Shown: positions 8,707-18,270, counted from the stretch's first letter. The stretch: 64,000 nucleotides of DNA from an uncultured Dehalococcoidia bacterium (GCA_958295935.1 OY282385.1:992001-1056000), one strand, 5' to 3'. Notes: a model not told the origin generated them from the sequence alone. A program made the numbers and translations.

Positions 8707-8958
8707 CTACCGCGGTCTCGCGGAACCTGGCCGCCAAGGCATTTTCATGTAGAGGCCGCCGGCTTCTAGTTCTTCAAGCATTTGGGCGAGGCGCTTGAGC
8801 CTCGTGTCCTCTCGCTTTGCGCCGATGATCCAGCCTATGTAGTCGTTCCGCTGATAGGGCGGTCTTTCCATATAGGCGTCCATGAGGCGGCGTTCGAGAA
8901 GGCTCGACTGAACAAAGTCGGGCATTTCGTACCTGGGCCGTCGGAGACGTGAGGGCAT
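8707..8958 (-). CDS. YdeI/OmdA-type small protein
   Basis: This 83-residue protein corresponds to the YdeI/OmpD-associated (OmdA) domain: MPDF, LLERRLMDAYMERPPYQRND, YIGWI, AKREDTR and KRLAQMLEELEAGGLYMKM. Family members are linked to cell-envelope phenotypes and bacteriocin tolerance; the molecular role is unknown. The frame is open for 348 codons, but upstream of 8958 it runs antisense-frame through the methylase gene, so only the conserved part is called. The start (ATG 8958 or 8925) is uncertain. It lies 31 bases downstream of the methylase stop and may be its operon partner. Confidence 0.75.
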   Translation of the reverse strand: MPSRLRRPRYEMPDFVQSSLLERRLMDAYMERPPYQRNDYIGWIIGAKREDTRLKRLAQMLEELEAGGLYMKMPWRPGSARPR

Positions 8959-8989
8959 GAAGCTCGCAGTTTTGCCAAGCGTATGCGCG

Positions 8990-11900
8990 TCAGATGGACG
9001 CGTGGAGATGATTTTGCATCGAAGCGACGGCGGTCGGCGGTTGGCGTTCGGCTTTGGCCGGGTCAGGCAGGTCGTCTGCGGTGAACAGGCTGGAGCGCAT
9101 AACCTGATCGAGCAGTTGCGCCCCCCGAGGCTGCAGCGCGAGCGTGCGCTCCAAAGTCCATAGCAGTTCGAGCAACTGCTCGGTGAACTCCCATCGCTCG
9201 GGGAGGATATGGTCGAGGGGCGACGACTTCCGGCCAGCGCGGTTGAGCTTGCGGTAGTCGAGCCAAGACTTGACGACCTGGAGCCCGGAAACGGAGTAGT
9301 TCCAGACTTCCGGCTCGACCGGGGAAAATTCGCCGTCCCCAACGCGCAAGGCGCGTGCCGCAGGGTCGTACTGATGGCCTTCCGGGTACCGATCCCGGGA
9401 TACACCCTTGGCGCAGCGCGCCTCCCCATGGAATGCAAACCCATTATCCGCAGGCCCTTCGAACCGCTTGCCGAAAGTGTGCAGGTACAGGAGCCGAGCC
9501 CCATGGGCGGCGATGATGCGGAATAGTGCGGAGTCTTTGGTGATGGGCAGACGCGGAGGGGGCAGTTCCAGCTCGTCCCAAAATCGCTCGACATAGGCCG
9601 GCTGGGCCAGGATGCCGTAGGCGTATGCGAAGAGATCTTCCGCAGCGACCGGGGCGCCGTACTCTCCGCCGAGCAGTTCAAGAAGGCCATGAGTGACGTT
9701 GGGCCGGGTTGCCGATGAGTCTCGCCAAAGAGGGATGACGTGTTTCCCTCCAAAAGAACCGCGAAAATGGTCCAGATCCGGTATCGCCTCAGAGGCTACC
9801 GCGGCTGGACCGCGGCCAAGCGTCGCGGTCAACAGGCTGGTCATGTAGATTTGCTTTGGACCGTACACACTCCAGATCCGCGGCCCGGGCCTCTCGAATA
9901 ACCGGGCATCGGCAATCACGCGCTGCCTGTCGAATGATCGGTACGAGTAACGCACGATCCGGGGCGTTGCAGTCGCGGGAGTAAGTTCCCAAATGGGGGA
10001 AAGCTTCTCAGTCTCAGGATGAAGCGCAGGAGGCGAATCGGTAACCCTTCTCCCGGTTGGACGGTTGACGAAGAGATTCGCCCGACGTTCGGGTTTCTCC
10101 GACACCAGCTCTTTCCACCGACGTTCGAGTGTTCGTCTTTCTGGGCTGATGGGCCACGTGCGCCCCGCTTTTACCCCGGACTGCTGCCATGGGAATATGT
10201 CGGTAACCAGCGGCAAGGCGGAGTATCCGCCGTTGACAGCCGGAAAGAAGGGCGAGGCCCAACCGGATGAACACTCCTGCCAGCCCAGATCCGCGAACGC
10301 GTCCACCGATTCCAGTTGAGTGAGCTTCTCCTGCTCCGATCCGGTGAGCCTGACCTTCCAGACTCGCGCCGACCGCTCAGGTTGGGGACTGCCAAAGCGC
10401 ACGCCGACCGCGATAGCCACGGGAGTGCGAATCGCAAAGACGTTCTCCGTCTTCCTCGCGCCGAGGCTGTCCCCCTCCAGGTCGATGATCCATAGCTCGT
10501 CGAACACCTGACGCATCTTCCGGCGCATACCCTCGAAGCCGGGGCCGCGCAGGTACGACGAAGCCGTGATGAAGGTGACGATGCCGGCGTCCTCCGTGGA
10601 GTCGAAAACCTTCCACAGAGCCCATCGCCAGAAGTAGACGTAGTCGTTGTACAAGTTCTTCAGGTGCACGCCTCGCCCGGCTTCTCGCACAGGCGCCAGA
10701 AAGTCCTCCAGGATCGCCGGCTCCGTATCCGCACCGACGTCTCCGTGGCGAACCCAGCCGCCCTTTCGCCTCCTCGCCTCATCGCCGGACTCGCGTGCCT
10801 CACGGTCATACGGAGGATTGCCCAGGCAGACGAAGACGCGCGTGCTCTGCTTGACCTCCTGCGCCAGGCTGCGCTCCCTGCTCATGCTCTCCTGCAGCAG
10901 ACTCGCCGCAAAGTCCGGCAATCGGTTGGGGGACTCCAACGTGTCGGTCAGATACACCTTCGCAGGCTTGTCCGTCACTCCCGCGTCTCGCAGACGCTGG
11001 GAGACGCGCAGGTGGGCGACGGAGTATGGGCCGACAAGGAGTTCAAAGGCGTACAGGCGGTCGGCCAGATCCTGCACCTTCGCCGGAACTGCGCCGGGAC
11101 CCAGCCGGTCCCTGACCGCGCCTACCGCATAGTCGAGCACCGCAAGCGGGTACGTGCCCGTGCCAACCGCAGGATCCAGCACCACCACGTCATCATCCGC
11201 AAACGCCAATGGCTTACCGAAGCGAGTCCGAAGAAGCTCCCCGGCAAGCTTCACCTGCAGCCGGACGACCTCCACAGGCGTGAAGTAGACGCCCCGATCC
11301 TTTCGCAGCTTTGGGTCGTACGCTCCCAGGAAATCCTCGTAGAAGTAGAGCCACGGGTCGCCCTCGTGACGTATGCCCAGCGCGTCCACGGCTGCCACCG
11401 AGCGCTCCAGCAACTCGATCGGCATCTTCAACTCTTCACGTACCGAAGGGGCCTCCATCAATCTGAGAGCCTCCGCCAGAAGAGAATGGTCCCTCTCAAG
11501 AGCCTCCGAAGCGTAGGCGGGACGCAGGTTCTCCGCACCCTCGAAACGCGCCAGGAGAAGCGCATAGGTCAGGGTCTGGGCGTAGGCGTCGGCGAACTGG
11601 ACGTCATCCGTCTCCGGAAACAGCAGCCCGCCCCACTCCTTCAGGAGACTCCTCAACGGGCTCCCTGCGCGTCCTAGCGACTTCCGCACCTCATCCCGGA
11701 GAATACGCGCCAGCGGCGCCAGGAACTCAGCCAGACCCCGCGCAGTAGCGGGAACAACCGGCTCCCAGTGGAGGAAGTCGACCAGCATGTTCTCCAGCCA
11801 CTTGGCCGATTCGATATCCACCGCCGCGGCGCCATCTCCGCTCACGTCCGACGCAATACGGACGCGGGAAGCGAGTTGCCCTGAGCGGTACAGGCTCCAC

Positions 11901-12280
11901 TCCGAGCCGTCGGTATAGATCAGGTTGGGAAGAGCCTGGAAGCGCCTCCACTGCGCCCGATTTGGGCCCGTGAACCTCTCTGCGATTGCCCCCATCCCCG
12001 GGCGCTTCAACTCGACGTGGCCAACGATGAGCCGGTTCACCGTGACCCCGACGTCAGGGCGGCCCTGAACGTCGTCCGACCGCACCTCCGTCCGCCAACT
12101 GACGTCGAGGCCCGTCATACGGCCGACGCTGCTCATCAGGCCGCCCACCGGGGCCTTCAACTGGTCCTCCGGCTGCGCGTCGACCTGCAGGCTGAAGTTG
12201 CTCGCGACGCCCCTCGCATAGTCCAAAACCAGCGAAGTGAAGTCGGCTGTGGCGGGTTGATCCAAGTTATCGGCTGACAT
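8990..12280 (-). CDS. Nuclease-N6-adenine methylase-specificity protein (type ISP/IIG-like, no helicase)
   Basis: This is a 1096-residue restriction-modification enzyme. Residues 70-135 carry a PD-(D/E)xK-like nuclease pattern: D76 in GRPD, then E90-L-K92 in VGHVELKRPG. The methylase follows with RGVYFTPVEVV (329-339, motif X), AdoMet site DPAVGTGTY (369-377) and catalytic NPPY (488-491). The last 500 residues resemble the target-recognition/C-terminal domain of type ISP enzymes. Type ISP proteins such as LlaGI are about 1600 residues and have an SF2 helicase between nuclease and methylase; here nuclease and methylase are separated only by about 200 helical residues with no Walker motifs. A IIG-like or modification-only role are both possible. 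ATG 12280 is the only reasonable start. Confidence 0.85.
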   Translation of the reverse strand: MSADNLDQPATADFTSLVLDYARGVASNFSLQVDAQPEDQLKAPVGGLMSSVGRMTGLDVSWRTEVRSDDVQGRPDVGVTVNRLIVGHVELKRPGMGAIAERFTGPNRAQWRRFQALPNLIYTDGSEWSLYRSGQLASRVRIASDVSGDGAAAVDIESAKWLENMLVDFLHWEPVVPATARGLAEFLAPLARILRDEVRKSLGRAGSPLRSLLKEWGGLLFPETDDVQFADAYAQTLTYALLLARFEGAENLRPAYASEALERDHSLLAEALRLMEAPSVREELKMPIELLERSVAAVDALGIRHEGDPWLYFYEDFLGAYDPKLRKDRGVYFTPVEVVRLQVKLAGELLRTRFGKPLAFADDDVVVLDPAVGTGTYPLAVLDYAVGAVRDRLGPGAVPAKVQDLADRLYAFELLVGPYSVAHLRVSQRLRDAGVTDKPAKVYLTDTLESPNRLPDFAASLLQESMSRERSLAQEVKQSTRVFVCLGNPPYDREARESGDEARRRKGGWVRHGDVGADTEPAILEDFLAPVREAGRGVHLKNLYNDYVYFWRWALWKVFDSTEDAGIVTFITASSYLRGPGFEGMRRKMRQVFDELWIIDLEGDSLGARKTENVFAIRTPVAIAVGVRFGSPQPERSARVWKVRLTGSEQEKLTQLESVDAFADLGWQECSSGWASPFFPAVNGGYSALPLVTDIFPWQQSGVKAGRTWPISPERRTLERRWKELVSEKPERRANLFVNRPTGRRVTDSPPALHPETEKLSPIWELTPATATPRIVRYSYRSFDRQRVIADARLFERPGPRIWSVYGPKQIYMTSLLTATLGRGPAAVASEAIPDLDHFRGSFGGKHVIPLWRDSSATRPNVTHGLLELLGGEYGAPVAAEDLFAYAYGILAQPAYVERFWDELELPPPRLPITKDSALFRIIAAHGARLLYLHTFGKRFEGPADNGFAFHGEARCAKGVSRDRYPEGHQYDPAARALRVGDGEFSPVEPEVWNYSVSGLQVVKSWLDYRKLNRAGRKSSPLDHILPERWEFTEQLLELLWTLERTLALQPRGAQLLDQVMRSSLFTADDLPDPAKAERQPPTAVASMQNHLHASI

Positions 12281-12323
12281 GTTGACTTATGACATTATGC
12301 CCGGTTGCAAATAATGTGATGCC

Positions 12324-13142
12324 CTAGCATACTCGGCGGTCTACAAACGCCAAGGAAAAAACTCGCTGGAAATCCCCGAAACCATTGCTTATGACATCCG
12401 TAAGTAAATTCTCTTCAGCAGAAACTAATTCTCCAGAGGTCTTTCGTTGAATTCTTGTGGCAACCACACCATGCAGCAATCCGTTCGAGCTAAATGCCTG
12501 CCTGACCAAATCTGGAAGTTCATGTTTTTTCGATAGCCGACGAGATGCTTCCCCATGTGATTGAGAAAAACCTTCCAGGCTGCAAAAACGATTCTCGGGC
12601 TGTGGATAGCCTCTTGATGTTTTAGCTGGTCGCCATTTGGTAAGAATACAATGCTCAGGATGTGTATCCAACAGACGCCAGATGACTGCTTCACGCGAAA
12701 CGTCAAACCGTCTCGATAGTCTGGCCACTGCACTCAACCTATATCCAAAAGGACGAGCCATCTTGAGAAACATGTCGGTTGGCATTAGCAACTCCGCCGC
12801 CCATTTATCGCATTCGCTCTCGATAGGGTCATCCGTGGGTAAGCTCCTATAGGCCGCCGATGTCCCTGTACGGCTGTTCAGAGCCACGTGACCGATTTCA
12901 TGCGCCCAAGAAAATCTTTGACGCTTTGGCGGCGCGGTGCGCTTGAGTGTGATCGTCTGCCTATCACCGATAAGTTGGAGCATCGCGTCGGCAGGGATAT
13001 CTGCCGCGGGGTGCATCTGTACACCGAACGCCTCTCCAATGACACGGAGGTCGATGGGTGGACGCGTTATGCCAAGGTCGTCAAGCAATGCTCGAATTTG
13101 ATCTTGGTAACTCATAGTTGGCCACTTGCAATCATTCGACAT
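12324..13142 (-). CDS. ImmA/IrrE family metallopeptidase
   Basis: This 272-residue protein has the zinc protease motif HEIGH at 81-85 and the downstream glutamate in the ECDKWAAELLMP helix (E108/E110), as in the ImmA/IrrE (COG2856) family. Members cleave a partner XRE-type repressor, for example in ICEBs1 induction or in the Deinococcus IrrE-DdrO damage response. The C-terminal 130 residues have a winged-helix-like start (LSRRFDVSREAVIWRLL) and then no recognised domain. The gene is markedly more AT-rich than its neighbours and follows an XRE-like gene by 26 bases, so the two are probably a regulator-protease pair. ATG 13115 (MSYQDQIRAL) is an alternative start. Confidence 0.88.
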   Translation of the reverse strand: MSNDCKWPTMSYQDQIRALLDDLGITRPPIDLRVIGEAFGVQMHPAADIPADAMLQLIGDRQTITLKRTAPPKRQRFSWAHEIGHVALNSRTGTSAAYRSLPTDDPIESECDKWAAELLMPTDMFLKMARPFGYRLSAVARLSRRFDVSREAVIWRLLDTHPEHCILTKWRPAKTSRGYPQPENRFCSLEGFSQSHGEASRRLSKKHELPDLVRQAFSSNGLLHGVVATRIQRKTSGELVSAEENLLTDVISNGFGDFQRVFSLAFVDRRVC

Positions 13143-13168
13143 TTTTCACATCCTGCTCAGCAAATCTG

Positions 13169-13654
13169 TCACCATAAAGTTTCACTTCGAGGAAGTGGTA
13201 AATCAGTATCGTGAAGGACATCTATAACATCATAGCTGTTCTCAATAGTTTGATTGAAATTCTGTCCCGCATGATCAGGGTTCAAATTGCGGTGCTGGGA
13301 TTGTGCAATCAGATTGTAGAAATCCCGAAAATAAATCTTTACAACATGCGGTTGAAATCGATTTTCCGGGCCTCGCATATAGAGAATAAAGTTGATAAGT
13401 GAATCAGTAACTTCATTTTTAAGCGCCCCGTTCAAGAAATCGAAAGGCATGCCCAATATTGAAGAAATTTTGACAAGGTGTTCCCATTTCTCGGGGCGTC
13501 CCCACCGCTTCCAGAATAGCCATTGTAGATCGTTTATATTGGCTTTAGCAAGAATTTTCTTAAGGTCAAGGCCTAAGGCGTTTACGACTTTTTCCGTGAT
13601 AGTTGCACTTGAATGTGGGAGGCGTGAATTGTGTTGGGTGTTTCCAGATCTCAT
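13169..13654 (-). CDS. XRE-like helix-turn-helix protein, probable ImmA partner
   Basis: I do not recognise this 161-residue protein with certainty. Residues 19-75 (TEKVVNALGLDLKKILAKAN, then WLFWKRWGRPEKWEHLVKIS and LGMPFDFLNG) have the spacing of a lambda-repressor-type HTH, with the RPxxxxLxxIxxxLGxP pattern at its end. The rest is AT-rich, hydrophilic and unlike known domains. Position immediately upstream of an ImmA/IrrE protease, with the same strand and base composition, supports a cleavable repressor or antitoxin role. GAGGACACAGGAAA precedes the ATG as a plausible ribosome-binding site. Confidence 0.6.
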   Translation of the reverse strand: MRSGNTQHNSRLPHSSATITEKVVNALGLDLKKILAKANINDLQWLFWKRWGRPEKWEHLVKISSILGMPFDFLNGALKNEVTDSLINFILYMRGPENRFQPHVVKIYFRDFYNLIAQSQHRNLNPDHAGQNFNQTIENSYDVIDVLHDTDLPLPRSETLW

Positions 13655-13781
13655 TTTCCTGTGTCCTCGTATCTCCAGCAGAGTGGTCTAGTAATTGTAG
13701 CCGAACGTCCCTACCGAAATAGCCTACCATATTTTCTCGCATGTTGGTCCGGGGGCATAATGAACGTGAGTCCTGCAACCG

Positions 13782-15545
13782 CTACGACAGCAGGGCCGGC
13801 CGGATGGGCCTGCCGGTGTGTGGGTCTGCCAAGGTTGGCAGGCGGGGCATCTGGCCGTTGAAGTAGTCCTCTATCGACCAGAATTGTACCCGCGGGCAGA
13901 CATCCGCCCCGACGGTGACCATACCCGCTGCCCTGGCCTCGGCGCGAGCCTGAGACGAGGCGACGTTTTCGAGCGTGACGTATACGCCGGCGGCCGCGTC
14001 ATCCCGGTTTATCACGTGCAGAAAATCCCGGAACGCCGATATCTGAAAGGCCTGGCCGCCCTTGACCTGAGCCAATACCAACCGCGACCTGCGCTCTTTG
14101 GGCGTGCCGATCAGCCTGCCCCGTCCGTCAATCCCGCGGTCGCCGCTTCTCTGCTCGTTCGGCGCAAGGCCAAGTATCCGGGTAACCGACCATGCCTCGA
14201 AGTCCAGGGGACGCTCCGACGCCAGTTTGCGGGCGTTAGCCAGATCCTGAGGAATCCCGAACGTCTCCACCTCGATTCCCATGGGTCTGAAGCGGCGCCG
14301 CTGTACGATGTCGATGGCGGTGGCGGATATATCAATACCTATCCATCGACGCTGAAGATCGTGCGCTGCGACGATCGTGGTGCCGCAGCCGCAGAAAGGG
14401 TCGAGTACCAGCCCGCCCGGTGGACACGAGGCGGGAATTAGCTTCTTGAGCAGCCCCAAAGGCTTCTGGGTGGGGAATCCGAGGTGTTCGCCCCGGCGAG
14501 CGCTGAAGTTTGTGAACCCTATGGGTTCCATGATGAGGTTCTGCGGCGGGTTCCCAGCCTCCGCCGCGGCATAGCGCTTCAGGCCGGGCCACTTGCCACT
14601 GACCGGATGGTGGATCAATCCGGCCGCGTCGAGCGCGTCCAGGCGTTCCTGGATGTCCTCGATGCTCCGGTAACCGGGAATGAAGTTTCGCTCTATGTAT
14701 TCGGCGTACTGGCCTGTTCTTGGTACGGACCAGTGGCGGCCCAAGGCTGCCGCGTTGTAATCCCTCCAAGGCTCCGCGCTTGGCGCTCCGGGCTGTACTC
14801 TTGCCCCAGTTAAATCGGCGGAACGGTAACGTCCTCGTTCATCTTCCGAGGGGTAGGCCGCGCGCAGCTGCGCTTCCGTCTTGGGCGCGTTGACCTCGCT
14901 GCCGGCCCAGTACGGCCTATCAGTCTTTGCGTAGAACAGTACGCGGTCCAGTATCCGGCCGAACCGTCTTGGATCGTTGTGCGCAGTGGCGCGACGCCAG
15001 GCTATGTCGTTACGGAAGTTCCCTGCGCCGAATACCGAGTCCAGCAGCAGTTTCAGGTAGTGCGAAGCCGTATCGTCGCAGTGCAGATAGAGGCTGCCTG
15101 ACGGTTTGAGCAGACGCCGCATCTCCACGAGCCGCTCGCCCATGTAGGTCAGGTAGGCGAGCATTCCCGATTGGCCCAGAAGGGCCTCGAAGCCCAGAGT
15201 AGCCCGGTGCATCGGGTTGGAAACGGCGTTGCGAAAGCGAAGCGCGCGGTCCGCGGCAGCCTCGTCCCACTTCCAGGTGTCGACGAAGCCGCGCACCTGG
15301 GCGGGCGTGCCGTTGCCGCGGCCGAACAGGATGTTGTAGTCGGCGTTGCTGTTGAACGGCGGGTCCAGGTAGATCAGATCGACCGATTCGTCCGGCCACC
15401 CCCGCATCCAGTCGAGGCAATCGCCGTAGTAGAGGGATTGGTCTTTCATAGTGACGGGATCTTCAAATTGGGCCACAGGCACGGAACTGGCATCCGCGAC
15501 GCGCCTGGGTTCAGGAACGATAGCAGCGCGCCGCGGGCGCGGCAA
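13782..15545 (-). CDS. DNA methyltransferase fused to Mrr-like nuclease domain
   Basis: This 587-residue protein begins with a beta-class amino methyltransferase: catalytic DPPF at 61-64 followed, in circularly permuted order, by the AdoMet motif LDPFCGCGTT at 381-390. A large target-recognition insert lies between. Residues 448-525 look like an Mrr-type restriction domain: FEAWSVTRILGL, GDRGIDGRG (D469, D473), LAQVKGG (Q493, K495), the D-QxK arrangement of Mrr. The single chain may therefore both modify and cut, or the nuclease may act on foreign modified DNA. The start is uncertain: ATG 15449 (MKDQSLYYGDCL) begins exactly at the conserved domain, and the preceding 32 residues are Pro/Arg/Val-rich. 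Confidence 0.87.
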   Translation of the reverse strand: MPRPRRAAIVPEPRRVADASSVPVAQFEDPVTMKDQSLYYGDCLDWMRGWPDESVDLIYLDPPFNSNADYNILFGRGNGTPAQVRGFVDTWKWDEAAADRALRFRNAVSNPMHRATLGFEALLGQSGMLAYLTYMGERLVEMRRLLKPSGSLYLHCDDTASHYLKLLLDSVFGAGNFRNDIAWRRATAHNDPRRFGRILDRVLFYAKTDRPYWAGSEVNAPKTEAQLRAAYPSEDERGRYRSADLTGARVQPGAPSAEPWRDYNAAALGRHWSVPRTGQYAEYIERNFIPGYRSIEDIQERLDALDAAGLIHHPVSGKWPGLKRYAAAEAGNPPQNLIMEPIGFTNFSARRGEHLGFPTQKPLGLLKKLIPASCPPGGLVLDPFCGCGTTIVAAHDLQRRWIGIDISATAIDIVQRRRFRPMGIEVETFGIPQDLANARKLASERPLDFEAWSVTRILGLAPNEQRSGDRGIDGRGRLIGTPKERRSRLVLAQVKGGQAFQISAFRDFLHVINRDDAAAGVYVTLENVASSQARAEARAAGMVTVGADVCPRVQFWSIEDYFNGQMPRLPTLADPHTGRPIRPALLS

Positions 15546-15643
15546 AACGGCGGTGTCATTCTTTTACCTCACCATGATTGAATAGGCGAGATGGACCTGC
15601 CGCGCGCTGCGTATGGGATTCTCCAGCAGGGCGCCTGATCGCC

Positions 15644-18220
15644 TCAGCACTTGCTGAAGCCGCAGGAGTGGCACTTTACGCAACCCTCTTCATGGGCGAG
15701 GGGGGAGTGGCAGTCCGGGCAGATGCTTGCTCTGAGGGCTTCCATCATGGCTGCTTCAGGTGCGGTCATCACTGGCGCGGCCTCGGCAGTGTAAAGCGCT
15801 GAGGTCTCGCTCACCTGCCGCGCCGAGGGCATGCCCAACTCTTTAGCCGAAGGCGGTTTGAGCATGGCCAACTGCCCCGCCTCTCCGGACGAGAGCGCAG
15901 GATGCGAGGTTTTTCCAGGCTCGAGCACCTCTCGGGACCGGGCCTCTTCGAGTACCTTCTCGATCACCAGCGCGATGGCGTCTGGCACAGAGCGAATCAG
16001 ATCCCCCTGATCCCACGCGGGCACGTCGGTGATGCCCCGCAGTTGCGTAATCACGTCGCGGGGGTCGACGCCGCTGCGTATCGACAGCGACGCCAATCGC
16101 GAGACGGCCTCCGCCATTGCGGCGTCGTTGCCTCCGGCCTTCCCGTGTGTGGCGAACACCTCGAAGGGCCGCCCGTCGTCGCTCATGTTGATGGTCACGA
16201 ACAGGTTGCCCCGCCCGGTGCGCACGCGCTGCGTCATGCCGTACAGCCTTGTGGGGCGTTCGCGCTCCGTCACGTACTGAGGTATGCCGCCGCGCTGCAC
16301 ACCGTCTCCCATCTCGCCCGAGTCTGGCGCTTGCGGCTCATCGGAGTGGCCTGAGGTGAGCACCTCTTTCTCTCTAGACCCTGCTCGGTAAACGGTGATG
16401 CCCTTGCACCGTTCCCTCCACGCCAACAGGTACGCGCGCTCGACGTCTTCGACAGTGGCGGAGTTGGGGAAGTTGATCGTCTTGGAGATGCCCGAGTCCG
16501 TGCTTGCCTGGAAAGCGGCCTGCATCAGGACGTGGTTCTCCGGCGAGATGTCTGCTGAAACGTGGAAGAGGTCTTTCACGTCATCGGGCACGTCATCACG
16601 GGTGAGGAGTGAGCCGCCGTCGGACAGATACTCCATGAGCTCTTCACTGTAGAAGCCCCGCTCACGGGCCACGCGTTCGAGGTTGCGGTCCACGTAGTAG
16701 AGGGTTTGGCCTTCGAGGATATTGTGCTTGCGGAACGCCAACGAGAATATGGGCTCTATGCCGCTGGAGCAGCCTGCGATCATGGAAATGGTGCCGGTCG
16801 GGGCGACGGTAAGGCGGCACGCGTTGCGCATGGGGGTATCCCCGTTGCGTTGCGGCGCGCTTCCATACCAGGCCGGGTAAGGGCCCCGCCCGTTAGCCAG
16901 GGTGGACGAAGCCGCATCGGCCTCTTCCTTGATGAAGCGCATCAGCTTCCTGCCGATCTCGATGGCCTCTTGCGAGTCGTATGGGATGCCGAGCTGAATC
17001 AGCATGTCCGCGAATCCCATGATGCCGAGGCCGATCTTGCGCGTGTGGAAGGTCATATCCCGGATCGCAGCGACGGCGTACTGATTGGCGTCGATTACGT
17101 TGTCGAGCATGTGCACGGCCGTGCGCACGGTGCGCTCCAGCCTGTCCCACTCGATCCTGGGCGGGTTGCCGTTCCGGTGCACGGATGCTTCTCCGGGCGT
17201 TGCTCCGTTTGCAAGAACGCCCACTGCGTAGTCTCCGGCCACGAACTTGGACAGATCGATGGAGCCCAGGTTGCAGGACTCGTTGGCCAGCAGGGGCTGC
17301 TCTCCGCAAGGGTTGGTGGCGGTTATGCGTCCAACGTGCAGCACCGGGCTGTTCCTGTTGACCTCATCGAGGAAGATCATGCCGGGCTCTCCGTTGCGCC
17401 ATGCTCCCCGGACTATCTTTTCGAACACCTCCACCGCATCGAGGCGGCCCACCTCTACCATCTTGCTTTCCGGGTCACCCGGGATCTCCGGCGCGCGCAG
17501 CGGGTAGGTCGCGCGCTGCTCGACGGCCTGCATGAACTCGTCGCTGACTCCCACGGAAATGTTGAAGTTATGTATATCCCCCTCGACCTGCTTGCAGTGG
17601 ATGAACTCCATGACGTCCGGGTGGTGCACGTCCATGACCGCCATGTTGGCGCCGTCCCGCTTACCGCCCTGCGTGACGAGGGTGGAGACGGATGACAGAT
17701 GCCTGAGTACGGCGACGGGGCCGCACGCCTTGCCGTGCGTGGTTTTGATGTGCGCGCCCTTTTGCCGGAGTTCCGACAGTGCGAATCCCGTGCCCCCGCC
17801 GTACTTTTGCACCATGGCCGCGTCGTGGGCTGCGCCCATGATCCCTTCCATGCTGTCCGTGAGCGGCAGCACGAAGCAGGCCGACAGGGTGCCCGCTCCG
17901 GTACCCGCGTTCATCAGGGTGGGAGAGTTCGGCAGGTACTCCAGCGAGGCCATGCACCTGAAGAAGGCGTCGGCAGTTTCCCTGACCTGCTCTTCGTTCG
18001 CGCCGTACCGACGGTCCGGCTCTGCCAGCGCGTTTGCAACGCGTCGGAACATGTCCTGCGCATTCTCGACATGCAGGCCCGACTCGTCTTTGCGCAGATA
18101 CCGCTTCTCGACGACGACCTGAGCGTTTTCGGTCAGCTGCGCCGGCCTGAAGGCGCGGGAATCAGTGGAAAGGGGGGGATGGGCCAGGGTAGAAGTGGGA
18201 TGGTCGCCAACAGTTGTCAT
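15644..18220 (-). CDS. nrdJ: Vitamin B12-dependent ribonucleotide reductase (class II)
   Basis: This 858-residue enzyme makes deoxyribonucleotides using adenosylcobalamin. It has the N-terminal EYLPNSPTLMNAG segment, GTLSACFVLP (redox-active cysteine), KYGGGTGFALSELR, NPCGEQPLLANESCNLGS (radical cysteine and catalytic Glu), and APTGTISMIAGCSSGIEP. The C-terminus ends with a zinc ribbon CPDC...CVKCHSCGFSKC typical of long NrdJ proteins. GGAGA lies 12 bases before the ATG. The first 42 residues and the upstream sequence are duplicated twice just upstream (18288 and 19120). No cobalamin riboswitch or NrdR box is visible. It is the only RNR in the window. Confidence 0.97.
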   Translation of the reverse strand: MTTVGDHPTSTLAHPPLSTDSRAFRPAQLTENAQVVVEKRYLRKDESGLHVENAQDMFRRVANALAEPDRRYGANEEQVRETADAFFRCMASLEYLPNSPTLMNAGTGAGTLSACFVLPLTDSMEGIMGAAHDAAMVQKYGGGTGFALSELRQKGAHIKTTHGKACGPVAVLRHLSSVSTLVTQGGKRDGANMAVMDVHHPDVMEFIHCKQVEGDIHNFNISVGVSDEFMQAVEQRATYPLRAPEIPGDPESKMVEVGRLDAVEVFEKIVRGAWRNGEPGMIFLDEVNRNSPVLHVGRITATNPCGEQPLLANESCNLGSIDLSKFVAGDYAVGVLANGATPGEASVHRNGNPPRIEWDRLERTVRTAVHMLDNVIDANQYAVAAIRDMTFHTRKIGLGIMGFADMLIQLGIPYDSQEAIEIGRKLMRFIKEEADAASSTLANGRGPYPAWYGSAPQRNGDTPMRNACRLTVAPTGTISMIAGCSSGIEPIFSLAFRKHNILEGQTLYYVDRNLERVARERGFYSEELMEYLSDGGSLLTRDDVPDDVKDLFHVSADISPENHVLMQAAFQASTDSGISKTINFPNSATVEDVERAYLLAWRERCKGITVYRAGSREKEVLTSGHSDEPQAPDSGEMGDGVQRGGIPQYVTERERPTRLYGMTQRVRTGRGNLFVTINMSDDGRPFEVFATHGKAGGNDAAMAEAVSRLASLSIRSGVDPRDVITQLRGITDVPAWDQGDLIRSVPDAIALVIEKVLEEARSREVLEPGKTSHPALSSGEAGQLAMLKPPSAKELGMPSARQVSETSALYTAEAAPVMTAPEAAMMEALRASICPDCHSPLAHEEGCVKCHSCGFSKC

Positions 18221-18270
18221 AAAAATGAATGTCTCCGATTTAGAGCTTTGGTGGCTTGGTCCGCCGAGGC

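Noticed and set aside
8959-9753. Long upstream extension of the YdeI-like frame
   Set aside because: It lies inside the methylase gene on the same strand in another phase and is Ser/Arg/Pro-rich without conserved motifs.
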